Assembly (NCBI GenBank): GCA_965200945.1
Contig: OZ241749.1
Coordinates: forward strand, 4,712,001-4,776,000
DNA: 64,000 nucleotides
Direction: 5' to 3'
Origin: JADCRZ01 sp965200945
GTDB taxonomy: Bacteria > Bacteroidota > Bacteroidia > Chitinophagales > Chitinophagaceae
The translations under genes were made by a program, and so were the position numbers. The notes beneath the pieces are model-generated. The model was not told the origin of the DNA. It did no database searches and saw only the letters and a program-made list of their open reading frames with translations. Positions 34,537 to 43,418 of the stretch are shown one piece after another (the stretch's first letter is position 1; the number at the start of each line of letters is the position of its first letter).

Positions 34537-35022
34537 ATGAACATTACCTCTGCTTCCCGGGAAGGATCCAATAATGGCAACGCTGCGATACCTGCCACCC
34601 CCACCAAGATAGTGCCGCCACTGCCGAATTCCAGGCTCATAGTACAGAATATCCAGGTTGACTATCCCCCTGCGTTTCCGATGGTCGCCATACAAAAGAG
34701 CGCCAGCATTGTCGATGCATATGACCTGTTTATAACCGTCGTGATACCGACGGGCTCCATCAATATTACCCTGGATACAAATTTTACTGATACTGCTGAT
34801 GTGCCGACCGAAGTGGGAGCATTGCCTTTGAAAGTAAGAGAGATCACGATAGACTACGATACGCCGAACAATGAGAACAGCAATTCCGGCAGTGACGTTT
34901 ACCTGATCACATGTTCATACCAGGTAGGGACGCAGGACCAGGCACAAGCCGTATATGTACATTACACATTCAATGATCCTGTAACAACGAGGGGTACTAT
35001 TACCACGGTTATGACAACGTAA
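34537..35022 (+). CDS. Small beta-rich unknown protein
   Basis: 161 aa without signal peptide. After a low-complexity start (SASREGSNNGNAAIPATP) it alternates strands and loops: RLIVQNIQVDYPPAFPMVAI, YDLFITVVIPTGSINITLD, VREITIDYDTPN, VYLITCSYQVG and AVYVHYTFNDP. The pattern suggests a single beta-sandwich domain. No family is recognised. It stops 3 bp before the histidine kinase gene and is clearly in its operon, and it is divergent from the effector-like cluster. It may be a further cluster product or a ligand/partner of the sensor. Confidence 0.65.
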   Translation: MNITSASREGSNNGNAAIPATPTKIVPPLPNSRLIVQNIQVDYPPAFPMVAIQKSASIVDAYDLFITVVIPTGSINITLDTNFTDTADVPTEVGALPLKVREITIDYDTPNNENSNSGSDVYLITCSYQVGTQDQAQAVYVHYTFNDPVTTRGTITTVMTT

Positions 35023-35025
35023 AGT

Positions 35026-36912
35026 ATGAACAAGCGGTCACGGCTTTTAACCGTAATCCTATTGCTTTCGGGTATTACGGACAGCATCAGTGTTTACTGC
35101 CAGAAGTTTTACCTATCAGACGGGGTAAGTCGGGTGATTACCGCACACTGTCCTGTATGCAAAAAGAATCCTGCCCCTGGTGGCACGCTGATCAGCCTGC
35201 AAAATGGAATTCCCGGTACCGGTACAGTTTACCATAATGCCCTTGGGCTTTTAAAGCAAGGATATACTGACAGTAGCTACCAATATCTCAGCATGTACAC
35301 GAGCGCGGAGCCTGGAAAAGAAGATACTCTCTTTAATATAACGGCTTTCCTGAGAGCCAAGATCCTCTTTTACAAAAGCCTTTATGAGGAGGCGTTGGAA
35401 ATTTATCTGTCGCTGCTCAGCAAAAAAAAACTGGACGAAGTCATCAAAGAAAATATCTGTACCAATGTAGCGGAAATACATCTGGAACAAAGCCGCTTTA
35501 AAGAAGCGCTTGCATTCTTTACACTCTGGCAGTCCGACTATAAGCAGGTATCCAATGCAAACAGCATTAAAAGTGTTTACTGCAATATCGGGTTATGCTA
35601 TTTGCATACAAAAAACTTTGAGAAAGCAGGACAGTACTTTGAAAAAAGTATTGTCCTTGCTAAACAGTTGAAAGACACATCCGGGTTAGCCATCTTATAT
35701 GAGAATATAGCCAACCAGTATTATAACCAATATCTTGACGACAAAGCTTTGCCATACTTTTTACAGGCGTTGGTTTTTGCCAAACGCGCTGGAAATACAA
35801 AAGCCCAAATGAACATTTACGGAAGCTTGTCGGTCGTAGAAGAGAATCGCAGCCATTTTTCCAGGTCATTGAACTACTTGAAGAACTATGTGTCGCTGAA
35901 TGATAGTTTATTCAAGAGAGATGATATTTATAACCTGATACAAAAAGAAAAACTACAGGCAATAAAAGAGAAGGAACACCGGATCAAGATCGCAGAGCAA
36001 GAGAACCGGTTGCAAGTGCTGAAGTTGGCCGAGAACGATCTCAAACTCAGCAAGCAGAAGCAACTGCTTTACCTCTCGGTTATCATCGCTGCAACTTTTT
36101 TGTCTTTTTTCATCTTTGCCTTTTTTGCCTACCGGCAAAAGAACAGGCAAAATAAGATTATTGCCGCGCAACGAAAAGAGCTGGATGTGCTGAACCATAC
36201 AAAGGACCAGCTGTTTTCTATTGTTGCGCATGACTTAAGATCACCGGTGCAATCGTTAAAACTGATCTTAATCAAACTGCGGGCGGCGCTGGCCGATAAA
36301 AATATAGCCCAGGCTGAACAGGTCACGGATAATATAGAAAACATATCGAACAGCACTTATTCCCTGGTGAACAATTTACTGTACTGGGCACTCAGCCAGA
36401 CCGGGCAACTTCACTTTGCAAACGACAAGCTGGATCTTAAGCGTCTGGTTGACCAGGTACTATATGATTACAAACCGGTAGCAGATGGCAAAAACATTAC
36501 ACTGGAGAACCAGGTTCACGAAAGTCTTTGCTGCCGCGGAGACATGAATACTGTAAAGATCATTCTCCGCAATCTGATTGACAATGCCATCAAGTTCTCA
36601 GAACCCTTTTCGCAAGTCATTATTTCGGGGACCGAAGAAGCGAAAGAATGCATCATATCGGTAACGGACTTTGGCAAAGGGATAGATGCGGCCATTATCA
36701 GTGCCCTCGACAACAACAAATCTCCCAGAGTAGCGGTCGCACGTACGGAAACCCACAGTACGGGCATCGGGCTCTGGCTGGTAAAGACCATGGCCGAAAA
36801 AAATGGCGGCAGTTTCCGGATAGTCAGAGAACCGAGAGGAACCAGGATGAACATACATCTGTTAAAACAACGGAACCATGAACAAGCCCAGAATACTTAT
36901 AGTCGAGGATAG
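35026..36912 (+). CDS. TPR-domain sensor histidine kinase
   Basis: 628 aa. A signal peptide (~1-25) is followed by a Cys-containing segment (AHCPVCKK), then tetratricopeptide-like repeats from ~65 to 300 (EEALEIYLSLL, CNIGLCYLHTKNFEKAGQYFEKS, ALPYFLQALVFAKRAGN), a coiled coil (~305-345), one membrane helix at ~346-370 and the kinase core. H402 in SIVAHDLRSPVQ is the phospho-accepting His. NLIDNAIKFS (N box), TDFGKGI (G1) and STGIGLWLVK (G2) make a complete ATP-binding domain. The periplasmic TPR sensor would detect an envelope or peptide signal. Its 3' end overlaps the LytTR regulator gene by 35 bp, so they form a two-component pair. Confidence 0.93.
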   Translation: MNKRSRLLTVILLLSGITDSISVYCQKFYLSDGVSRVITAHCPVCKKNPAPGGTLISLQNGIPGTGTVYHNALGLLKQGYTDSSYQYLSMYTSAEPGKEDTLFNITAFLRAKILFYKSLYEEALEIYLSLLSKKKLDEVIKENICTNVAEIHLEQSRFKEALAFFTLWQSDYKQVSNANSIKSVYCNIGLCYLHTKNFEKAGQYFEKSIVLAKQLKDTSGLAILYENIANQYYNQYLDDKALPYFLQALVFAKRAGNTKAQMNIYGSLSVVEENRSHFSRSLNYLKNYVSLNDSLFKRDDIYNLIQKEKLQAIKEKEHRIKIAEQENRLQVLKLAENDLKLSKQKQLLYLSVIIAATFLSFFIFAFFAYRQKNRQNKIIAAQRKELDVLNHTKDQLFSIVAHDLRSPVQSLKLILIKLRAALADKNIAQAEQVTDNIENISNSTYSLVNNLLYWALSQTGQLHFANDKLDLKRLVDQVLYDYKPVADGKNITLENQVHESLCCRGDMNTVKIILRNLIDNAIKFSEPFSQVIISGTEEAKECIISVTDFGKGIDAAIISALDNNKSPRVAVARTETHSTGIGLWLVKTMAEKNGGSFRIVREPRGTRMNIHLLKQRNHEQAQNTYSRG

Positions 36913-37594
36913 TACAGAAGAATCGGCTTACCTGCAGAAAACCCTGGTGGAATTTGGATATGAAGTGGAAGGAGTAAGCGATAATATTGACGACGCTTAC
37001 CAGCAGTATCTGGAAAAGCGCCCGCACTTATGTGTGGTAGACATTTACCTGAAAGGCAAACCGGATGGTGTGAACTTTGCCAGGATGATCGGAGAGTGCA
37101 GCGAGAGCGTTCCGATCGTTTTTTTAACAGGCAACTACGACAATATAACTTTTTACCTGGCCAAGACAACCAACCCGCACAGCTATCTTTTGAAACCGTA
37201 TAATCCGCTGGAGCTGCAGTATGCCATAGAGTTGGCTTTAGACAAAATAAAAACTTCTCATATACTCGAATCGGACACCCTTTTCGTAAAGCGGGGAAAC
37301 CAGATGGTGAAACTGAATGTGAACGACATAAAATACATAGAGGTGGATGGCAAGTACAGCAAGATTGTATCCTCAACCGAGAAATTTTTGATTCAGCAGC
37401 CTTTGAAAGATTTGCAGTTACGGCTACCTTCTTCCCTGTTTACCAGGATCCACAGGAATTATCTGGTGAACATCGGGGAAGTCATCAAGATTGACATGTT
37501 AAGTTATGAAGTACTGTTTAAGGATGGCACTTCACTCTCTTTCAGCAGGAGATACCTAGACAGCTTTTTGGATTATTTTAAATTGTTGAAATAA
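36878..37594 (+). CDS. LytTR-family response regulator
   Basis: 238 aa. Receiver domain ~1-120: ILIVEDSTEES (acidic pocket), CVVDIYLKGKPDG with phospho-accepting D55, PIVFLTGNYDN and the switch Lys in YLLKPYNP. LytTR DNA-binding domain ~140-236: FVKRGNQMVKLNVNDIKYIE, EKFLIQQPLKDLQLRLP, FTRIHRNYLVN and LSFSRRYLDSF. LytTR proteins bind pairs of ~9-bp direct repeats two turns apart. The start ATG lies inside the kinase gene, so the two are translationally coupled. The likely target is the divergent region at 34476-34505. Confidence 0.95.
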   Translation: MNKPRILIVEDSTEESAYLQKTLVEFGYEVEGVSDNIDDAYQQYLEKRPHLCVVDIYLKGKPDGVNFARMIGECSESVPIVFLTGNYDNITFYLAKTTNPHSYLLKPYNPLELQYAIELALDKIKTSHILESDTLFVKRGNQMVKLNVNDIKYIEVDGKYSKIVSSTEKFLIQQPLKDLQLRLPSSLFTRIHRNYLVNIGEVIKIDMLSYEVLFKDGTSLSFSRRYLDSFLDYFKLLK

Positions 37595-37862
37595 GAACAG
37601 GAAAAGAACATCTTATCTGTAAAAGTTAATAGTGCGTCAACTCTGTATTCACCGTACAGGTTGGGAAACCAGCCAGTTTTACACAGAACCAACTTACATG
37701 GCCGTTCCGGTATAACCACCCCGCTCAGCCCTTTCAAGCCAATTATCTTAGGCGAAGCTGAACGTAATTGACAATCAACACTTTGTATAAATCACCTGTT
37801 ATAATGTAAAAATGTCATCCGGGCTTTTTACCAGGGCCATTATGGAGGCTAAAAAATAATTA
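37595..37862. other. Intergenic, left part of the gap before the xylan PUL
   Basis: The full gap is 530 bp (37595-38124). This part shows no ORF or hairpin that I recognise. The operator and promoter of the next operon follow, with a leader of about 210 nt before susC. Confidence 0.4.
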
Positions 37863-37884
37863 AAAATGCAATCGGTTGCATTTT
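37863..37884. promoter_or_regulatory. LacI-family operator upstream of the glucuronoxylan PUL
   Basis: A 9-bp inverted repeat, AAAATGCAA (37863-37871) and TTGCATTTT (37876-37884), brackets TCGG. The core TGCAA-TCGG-TTGCA has the near-central CG and symmetry of LacI/GalR operators. Its right arm overlaps the -33 promoter element, so binding would block RNA polymerase. The regulator starting at 102 is a candidate. Confidence 0.65.
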
Positions 37885-37905
37885 ATAATCATTTTACTAT
37901 CTTAG
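37875..37905 (+). promoter_or_regulatory. Putative promoter of the xylan susC operon
   Basis: GTTG (37875-37878), a 19-nt spacer and TATCTTAG (37898-37905) approximate the Bacteroidota TTTG/TAnnTTTG promoter. Transcription from near 37911 leaves a leader of about 210 nt, long enough for leader-based control, though no structure was identified. Confidence 0.5.
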
Positions 37906-38124
37906 CTGCAGATTACGATTATTAATTGCCATTTATGTTCAATCTCACGCCGTTCCAAGCCGGAAGCTTTTTTGTGAAAAAAGGCGGTGCAAAAGCTGCA
38001 GCTGTCTATTATCTCATCGGCGCAGGCAGGCTTTTTCCATAGAAGTTCGTCTTTTTACTTACCCACTTTCATTATTTCCATATCACGCCATTTATAACAA
38101 TCTCAAACAATAAAATACCATTTT

Positions 38125-41100
38125 ATGAAGTGTATGGCTACTAGAAGCCTTCTAAAATTAACGATGGCAGTCTGCCTGATGCTGTTTGGCAGCTTGCCGC
38201 TGATGGCGCAGCAACTTGTAAACCTAACGGGAACCGTAACAAACAGTACCGGCGAGCCTGTTCCCGGAGCTTCGGTAACGATTGTAGGGAACTCGAAAGG
38301 TATAAACGCAGGTGCAAACGGTCAGTTTACCTTTTCGGCGCCGGTTAACAGTTCTATCCAGATCTCGGCAGTCGGCTATATCAGCCAGACAATTAAAATC
38401 ACCCTTTCCACCACAACCATCGACGTCCGGCTCGAAGGTTCGAACAACCAGCTGGAGCAGGTCGTTGTAATCGGTTACGGTGCCCAACGCAAGGAAGCCA
38501 TTACCGGTTCTGTAGCTTCTATAGGGGGAGAACGGCTGCGGGACGTGCCAACGTCCAATATCTCGCAAGCCCTTCAGGGACGTATAGCCGGGGTAGACAT
38601 ATCGCAAACATCCAGCAGGCCGGGGGCTACCACGCAGATCCGGATCCGTGGCGACCGCTCCCTCACCGGCAGCAATGATCCGCTGATCGTGCTCGACGGC
38701 ATTCCCTTTATCGGATCTATCGGTGATATCAACCCGAATGATATTAAAAGTGTCGACATCCTGAAGGATGCGTCGGCGACCGCCATTTATGGATCACGGG
38801 GTTCCAATGGTGTAATTTTAGTGACAACCAACCGGGGACAGAGAGGGCAGAAAGCAAAAGTGTCTTACAATACTTACACTGGTTTGCAAACGGTATTTGC
38901 CAGGTACCCCATGATGAACGGACAGGAATTTGCAGCGCTCCGCAAGGCTGCCGGTCTGTATTCCAACAACCTGGATGAATCCGACATTACAAATACCGAT
39001 TGGCAGGACCTTGTATTCAGAAAGGGGCTTGTAACAGACCATAGCATCAGCCTTGTGGGCGGAAGCCAGCAAGGCAACTATACCTTTGGAATGGGGTATT
39101 ACCAGAACCAGGCTGTCATTCCTTCGCAGCAATACAAGCGCTATTCCATAAAGGCATCCGTAGATCAGCAGATCGGCAATTATTTCCGCTTCGGCATGAC
39201 CTCAAACAGCAACTACAACCTGAGCCAGGGCAGCCAGGTAGGTATATACAGCACCCTGAGTGCCACACCTATTGCAAGCCCCTACAACACCGACGGTTCA
39301 CTGAAAAAAATAATCAGGATGGCGGCGGACGATCAGTACGTACTTACAAAAGAGAGGATAGACAGCTTAAATGACAAAGGCACCTGGCTGAACGAGACCA
39401 GGGGGTTTGCAACGTACAACTCTCTGTATGGAGAAGTAAGTATTCCGTGGGTAAAGGGTTTGAAGTACCGTCTTAACGTAGGAGCGGATTTCGTTCAGAA
39501 CAACAACGGCAACTTCACGGGCGCGGGTGTGAATAACACCAACCCGTTGGCCGTATCAAGTGCAGGCATCAGCAACACGCAGACCTACCACTGGACGCTT
39601 GAAAACATACTATCTTACGACCGCACGATCGCAGATAAGCATAACATCAGTGTGGTGGGACTCTACTCCTCGGAGCAAAATAAAATAAACGGATCGTCCG
39701 TATCTGCAACCGATATTCCTGCCGAGGCTTTCCAGTTTTATAACCTGGGAGCCGCTGCCGGCCAGATCACCGTTAATCCGGCTAATCAGTCTTACCAGGT
39801 CTCAGGTTTGATGTCGTATATGGGCCGTGTAATCTATTCGTACGATAACCGCTACCTGCTGTCGGCCACCGTACGCTCCGATGCTTCATCAAGGCTTGCT
39901 CAAGGGCATCAATGGCATACTTATCCTGCGGTGTCAGTGGGTTGGAACCTGGCCAATGAATCGTTCATGAAAGGCATCTCTAAAATTAACAGTCTAAAAC
40001 TGCGTGCGGGCTTCGGGCAGACCTCCAACCAGGCTATTGCTCCCTATTCCACGCTTGGATTGTTATCGACCCGGCCCTATAATTTTGGCCCTACCGGTTA
40101 TGCAACCGGCTATTATGTGAGTGGCATACCCAACCCCGGCCTGGGATGGGAATATTCGAAAACACTGAACCTGGGTATTGATTTCGCCATGTTCTCGAAC
40201 CGGTTGACAGGTACTGTCGAGTATTACAGCACCAAAACGGAAGGCATATTGCAAAGCGTTAGCCTGCCGCCCACTTCAGGCGTAGGCAGCATCGTGCAGA
40301 ACGTTGGAAAGACCCAGAACCAGGGCATAGAACTCAGCCTTGGCGGAACGATCATCAACAATGTGAATGGCTGGAACTGGGATGCCGGCTTCAACATCTA
40401 TGCAAACCGCAATAAACTTGTAGCGCTCGCCGACGGAAAATTGCGGGATGAAGCCAATGCCTGGTTTGTAGGCCACAACATCAACGCTATTTTTGATTAC
40501 AAGAAAATAGGACTGTGGCAGCAGAACGATCCAAACCGGAGTATCCTGGAACCGGGCGTAGACTCACAAATTGTCGGCTCAATCAAAGTGCTGTATGCAG
40601 GTACCAACGATGCCAGCGGCAAGCCTACCAGGGCGATCGGAACCGCCGACAGGCAGATCATGGATGTAGATCCTACATTTCAGGGAGGCTTCAACACCCG
40701 GGTATCTTATAAAGGATTTGACCTGAGCACCGTAGGCGTTTTCAAAAGCGGAGGTATCCTCGTCAGCACGCTGTATGGATCAGCAGGCTACCTTAACCTG
40801 GAAACCGGCCGCAGGAACAATGTAAAGATCGACTACTGGACCCCTACAAATACCGATGCCAAGTACCCGCGGCCCGGACGTAATATAAGCGGTGATAATC
40901 CAAAGTATGGAAGTACCTTAAGCTATTTCAGTGCGTCTTTCCTGAAGATCAGGACCATCTCACTTGGGTACGACTTCAACCAGAGCCTGCTCAAAAACTC
41001 CTCTGTCAAGCTGCGCATGTATGCAACGGTACAGAATCCATTCGTCATGTTCTCTCCATATCACAAGGAATCCGGTATGGATCCTGAAACCAACTCGTAT

Positions 41101-41214
41101 GGCAATGAAAATGCGGCTGTACCCTTATCTGCCAATCTCAGACGTATCCTGACGATAGGTACCAACACGCCGTCTACCCGCAACTATATACTTGGTCTTA
41201 ACCTTACTCTCTAA
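38125..41214 (+). CDS. SusC/RagA-family TonB-linked outer membrane transporter (xylan PUL)
   Basis: 1029 aa. The signal peptide covers ~1-28 (LMLFGSLPLMAQ), followed by a carboxypeptidase-regulatory-like domain (GTVTNSTGEPVPGASVTIVG, ~34-110), the conserved QVVVIGYGAQRKE near 115, a plug domain with DPLIVLDGIPFIGSIGDINP and VDILKDASATAIYGSRGSNG, and the barrel ending LGLNLTL. There is no STN domain, which matches control by a LacI-type operator instead of ECF/FecR signalling. M4 is an alternative start. The susD partner begins 13 bp downstream. The enzyme neighbours make glucuronoxylan oligosaccharides the likely cargo. Confidence 0.96.
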   Translation: MKCMATRSLLKLTMAVCLMLFGSLPLMAQQLVNLTGTVTNSTGEPVPGASVTIVGNSKGINAGANGQFTFSAPVNSSIQISAVGYISQTIKITLSTTTIDVRLEGSNNQLEQVVVIGYGAQRKEAITGSVASIGGERLRDVPTSNISQALQGRIAGVDISQTSSRPGATTQIRIRGDRSLTGSNDPLIVLDGIPFIGSIGDINPNDIKSVDILKDASATAIYGSRGSNGVILVTTNRGQRGQKAKVSYNTYTGLQTVFARYPMMNGQEFAALRKAAGLYSNNLDESDITNTDWQDLVFRKGLVTDHSISLVGGSQQGNYTFGMGYYQNQAVIPSQQYKRYSIKASVDQQIGNYFRFGMTSNSNYNLSQGSQVGIYSTLSATPIASPYNTDGSLKKIIRMAADDQYVLTKERIDSLNDKGTWLNETRGFATYNSLYGEVSIPWVKGLKYRLNVGADFVQNNNGNFTGAGVNNTNPLAVSSAGISNTQTYHWTLENILSYDRTIADKHNISVVGLYSSEQNKINGSSVSATDIPAEAFQFYNLGAAAGQITVNPANQSYQVSGLMSYMGRVIYSYDNRYLLSATVRSDASSRLAQGHQWHTYPAVSVGWNLANESFMKGISKINSLKLRAGFGQTSNQAIAPYSTLGLLSTRPYNFGPTGYATGYYVSGIPNPGLGWEYSKTLNLGIDFAMFSNRLTGTVEYYSTKTEGILQSVSLPPTSGVGSIVQNVGKTQNQGIELSLGGTIINNVNGWNWDAGFNIYANRNKLVALADGKLRDEANAWFVGHNINAIFDYKKIGLWQQNDPNRSILEPGVDSQIVGSIKVLYAGTNDASGKPTRAIGTADRQIMDVDPTFQGGFNTRVSYKGFDLSTVGVFKSGGILVSTLYGSAGYLNLETGRRNNVKIDYWTPTNTDAKYPRPGRNISGDNPKYGSTLSYFSASFLKIRTISLGYDFNQSLLKNSSVKLRMYATVQNPFVMFSPYHKESGMDPETNSYGNENAAVPLSANLRRILTIGTNTPSTRNYILGLNLTL

Positions 41215-41227
41215 TATTTATAAGAAT

Positions 41228-43222
41228 ATGAAAGGCATACACATAAAAACGATTTTAAGCGCAGCACTTCTCACCATGACCCTCGGCGGGTGCAAAAAGA
41301 TCCTGGAAGAACAGCCACGCGCTATCTATACACCCGACTTCTTTCAAACAGATAAAGGGGTGCAGGGCGGCATCACTTCCTTATACGCCCACCTGCGCTA
41401 CATATACGGGCAAGGCTATTACTACAATACCTGCGAAACAGGTACAGATGAAGCCACCTACGCCCAGAGTGCGGATGAGAACTTCAAAGTAATGGACATT
41501 TCCGGCCAGGGCAACATCACCTCTAGCAACAGCCGTGCAGACGCGATATTCGGAACTGCATACACCAACATCAATACAGCCAGTGGTATCATTGAAAATG
41601 CAGGGAAATTAGGGACCATTTCAAATGCCCTCATCGCCGAAGCGCAGTTTTTCCGTGCTTTCGATTACTTCCTGCTGGTGCAAACCTTCGGTGGGGTTGC
41701 GCTGGATCTGGGTTCGGGTGAACTGAAGTTCAATACTTCCGCCGTAAGAACTTCCGTGCGCAACACCGTACCCGAGGTATATACCAAAGCGGTTTTTCCC
41801 GACCTGTTAACAGCAGTGAACAACCTGCCTGCCACTCCCCGTGTAACCGGTGGCGTTACCAAAACACTTGCGCGGCTTTACCTGGCAAAAGCATATTTAA
41901 CCTATGCCTGGTGGCTCGAAAATCCAAACGCTATTCCCACGTATCCTGCAGTAGCCAACCGGACCGACCCGGCGGGGCATAATGCGCAATACTACTATCA
42001 GCAGGCGTACGACGTGGCTACAGCCGGTATTGCTAGCCCGGCCCCTTTTAACCTGCAGTCTACCTACTATGATGTGAACCTTGGACCGAACGACCGTAAC
42101 AGCGAGATCATGCTGTATGCCGACCGTACAGAGTCGAGCTCGCAATACAACGGTGCCGACATCAATAATCCAAGCGCCGGTGGTGCGGCCCCGGAAAGTT
42201 TTTCCGTATGGATGATGACCTGGAACTACACCAACATCAGAAGCAGCAGTTCACCTACAACAAACACCGCTACCAGTTCTGTGCAGCGGGAAGCGGAACA
42301 ACACCTCGGCCGTCCTTATATCCGCATGTGCCCTACCATTGGCGCCATCAAAACTACCTTTGCCGACAAAGTAAATGATTCGCGCTACGATGGTACGTTT
42401 ACAACGGTTTACCGGGGCAACTGGCAAAAGGGCGCTGCGCCCGTTTCCACTGTTTCCACTTTGTACAACGCAAACTTTTTACCGGTCACTCCGGGCAGTG
42501 CCATCCTCACCTTTTTGAACGATGAACCCGCTACGCCCATCGCTTATCCTGCTGCAGGCTCACTGGGTAACAGCAATGTGGGTGCGGGCGTGTTGCCTGG
42601 AAGAGCCGACTGGGTCGTATCTCCCAACGGCATCAGCCGCCTGATCTATCCGGGATTGTGGAAGATGGGTACTTACCGTACCGACAACGGCACCGGGCTG
42701 GGATATCCCAATGCCGGCCTCACCCGTCCTTACAACATCGCGAAGTTCTCCGAACTCTTCTTTGTTGCTGCCGAAGCCGTCGTGCGCGGAGCAACTCCAA
42801 AAGCCGTGACCGGCACATACGCCAATGACGGAACGGCAAGAGGGTTGATCAATATCATCAGGGCACGCGCCGGAAAATGGCGTTTCGACAACAACGGCAA
42901 TGTCGCCAAAGTTCAGGATAACAGCGCTGCCATGGTTGCCGCTACACCTGCTGCCATCGACATAGATTATATCCTGGCGGAACGTTCCCGTGAATATTTC
43001 GGCGAAGGATACCGCTGGTACGATCTGATCCGCACCCAGAGATGGACCGCGTTGTCTTCCTCTTACCAGATCTGTGGAGCTGGTAACGGCGACCATACCA
43101 TTCAAACAGTCAGCCGCAGCATTCAGCCTTTTCATTACCTGCGGCCCATTCCACAGGGTGAGATAGATGCTTTGCAATCGAATACGGCAGATAAAACAGC
43201 CTATCAGAACCCGGGATATTGA
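41228..43222 (+). CDS. SusD/RagB-family glycan-binding lipoprotein (xylan PUL)
   Basis: 664 aa from ATG at 41228; the open frame reaches back into susC, but this start gives a lipoprotein signal peptide MKGIHIKTILSAALLTMTL-GGC with Cys near 22, followed by KKILEEQPRAIYTPDFF. SusD landmarks are IAEAQFFRAFDYFLLVQTFGGVAL near 140-160, TLARLYLAKAYLTYAW, the C-terminal DYILAERSREYFGEGYRWYDLIRTQRW and a final HYLRPIPQGEIDALQSN...YQNPGY. It is longer than a typical SusD (~500-560). It is directly after susC and is followed by a strong terminator. Confidence 0.95.
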   Translation: MKGIHIKTILSAALLTMTLGGCKKILEEQPRAIYTPDFFQTDKGVQGGITSLYAHLRYIYGQGYYYNTCETGTDEATYAQSADENFKVMDISGQGNITSSNSRADAIFGTAYTNINTASGIIENAGKLGTISNALIAEAQFFRAFDYFLLVQTFGGVALDLGSGELKFNTSAVRTSVRNTVPEVYTKAVFPDLLTAVNNLPATPRVTGGVTKTLARLYLAKAYLTYAWWLENPNAIPTYPAVANRTDPAGHNAQYYYQQAYDVATAGIASPAPFNLQSTYYDVNLGPNDRNSEIMLYADRTESSSQYNGADINNPSAGGAAPESFSVWMMTWNYTNIRSSSSPTTNTATSSVQREAEQHLGRPYIRMCPTIGAIKTTFADKVNDSRYDGTFTTVYRGNWQKGAAPVSTVSTLYNANFLPVTPGSAILTFLNDEPATPIAYPAAGSLGNSNVGAGVLPGRADWVVSPNGISRLIYPGLWKMGTYRTDNGTGLGYPNAGLTRPYNIAKFSELFFVAAEAVVRGATPKAVTGTYANDGTARGLINIIRARAGKWRFDNNGNVAKVQDNSAAMVAATPAAIDIDYILAERSREYFGEGYRWYDLIRTQRWTALSSSYQICGAGNGDHTIQTVSRSIQPFHYLRPIPQGEIDALQSNTADKTAYQNPGY

Positions 43223-43309
43223 TAAGTTGAATCCAGATTCAGCGAAGTGAAACAGATCACAACAAAATCAGCAGAAGCTACTTTTAAAAACAGAATTTTG
43301 TCTGGATAA

Positions 43310-43346
43310 TAATAAGGGGGAGATGGTTACCATCTCCCCCTTATTA
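43310..43346 (+). terminator. Perfect hairpin after the xylan susD
   Basis: A 17-bp perfect stem (43310-43326 with 43330-43346) around the loop TTA, with G5/C5 core and a TTATTAATT tail. It begins 88 bp after susD and separates susCD from the enzyme genes, so the two parts may be expressed at different levels. Confidence 0.88.
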
Positions 43347-43418
43347 ATTCATCACCGGTTTGCGAGAACCAGTTGCATGATGTTTCTCATTACCAAAGCA
43401 CACTTGTAATTACCGCTT

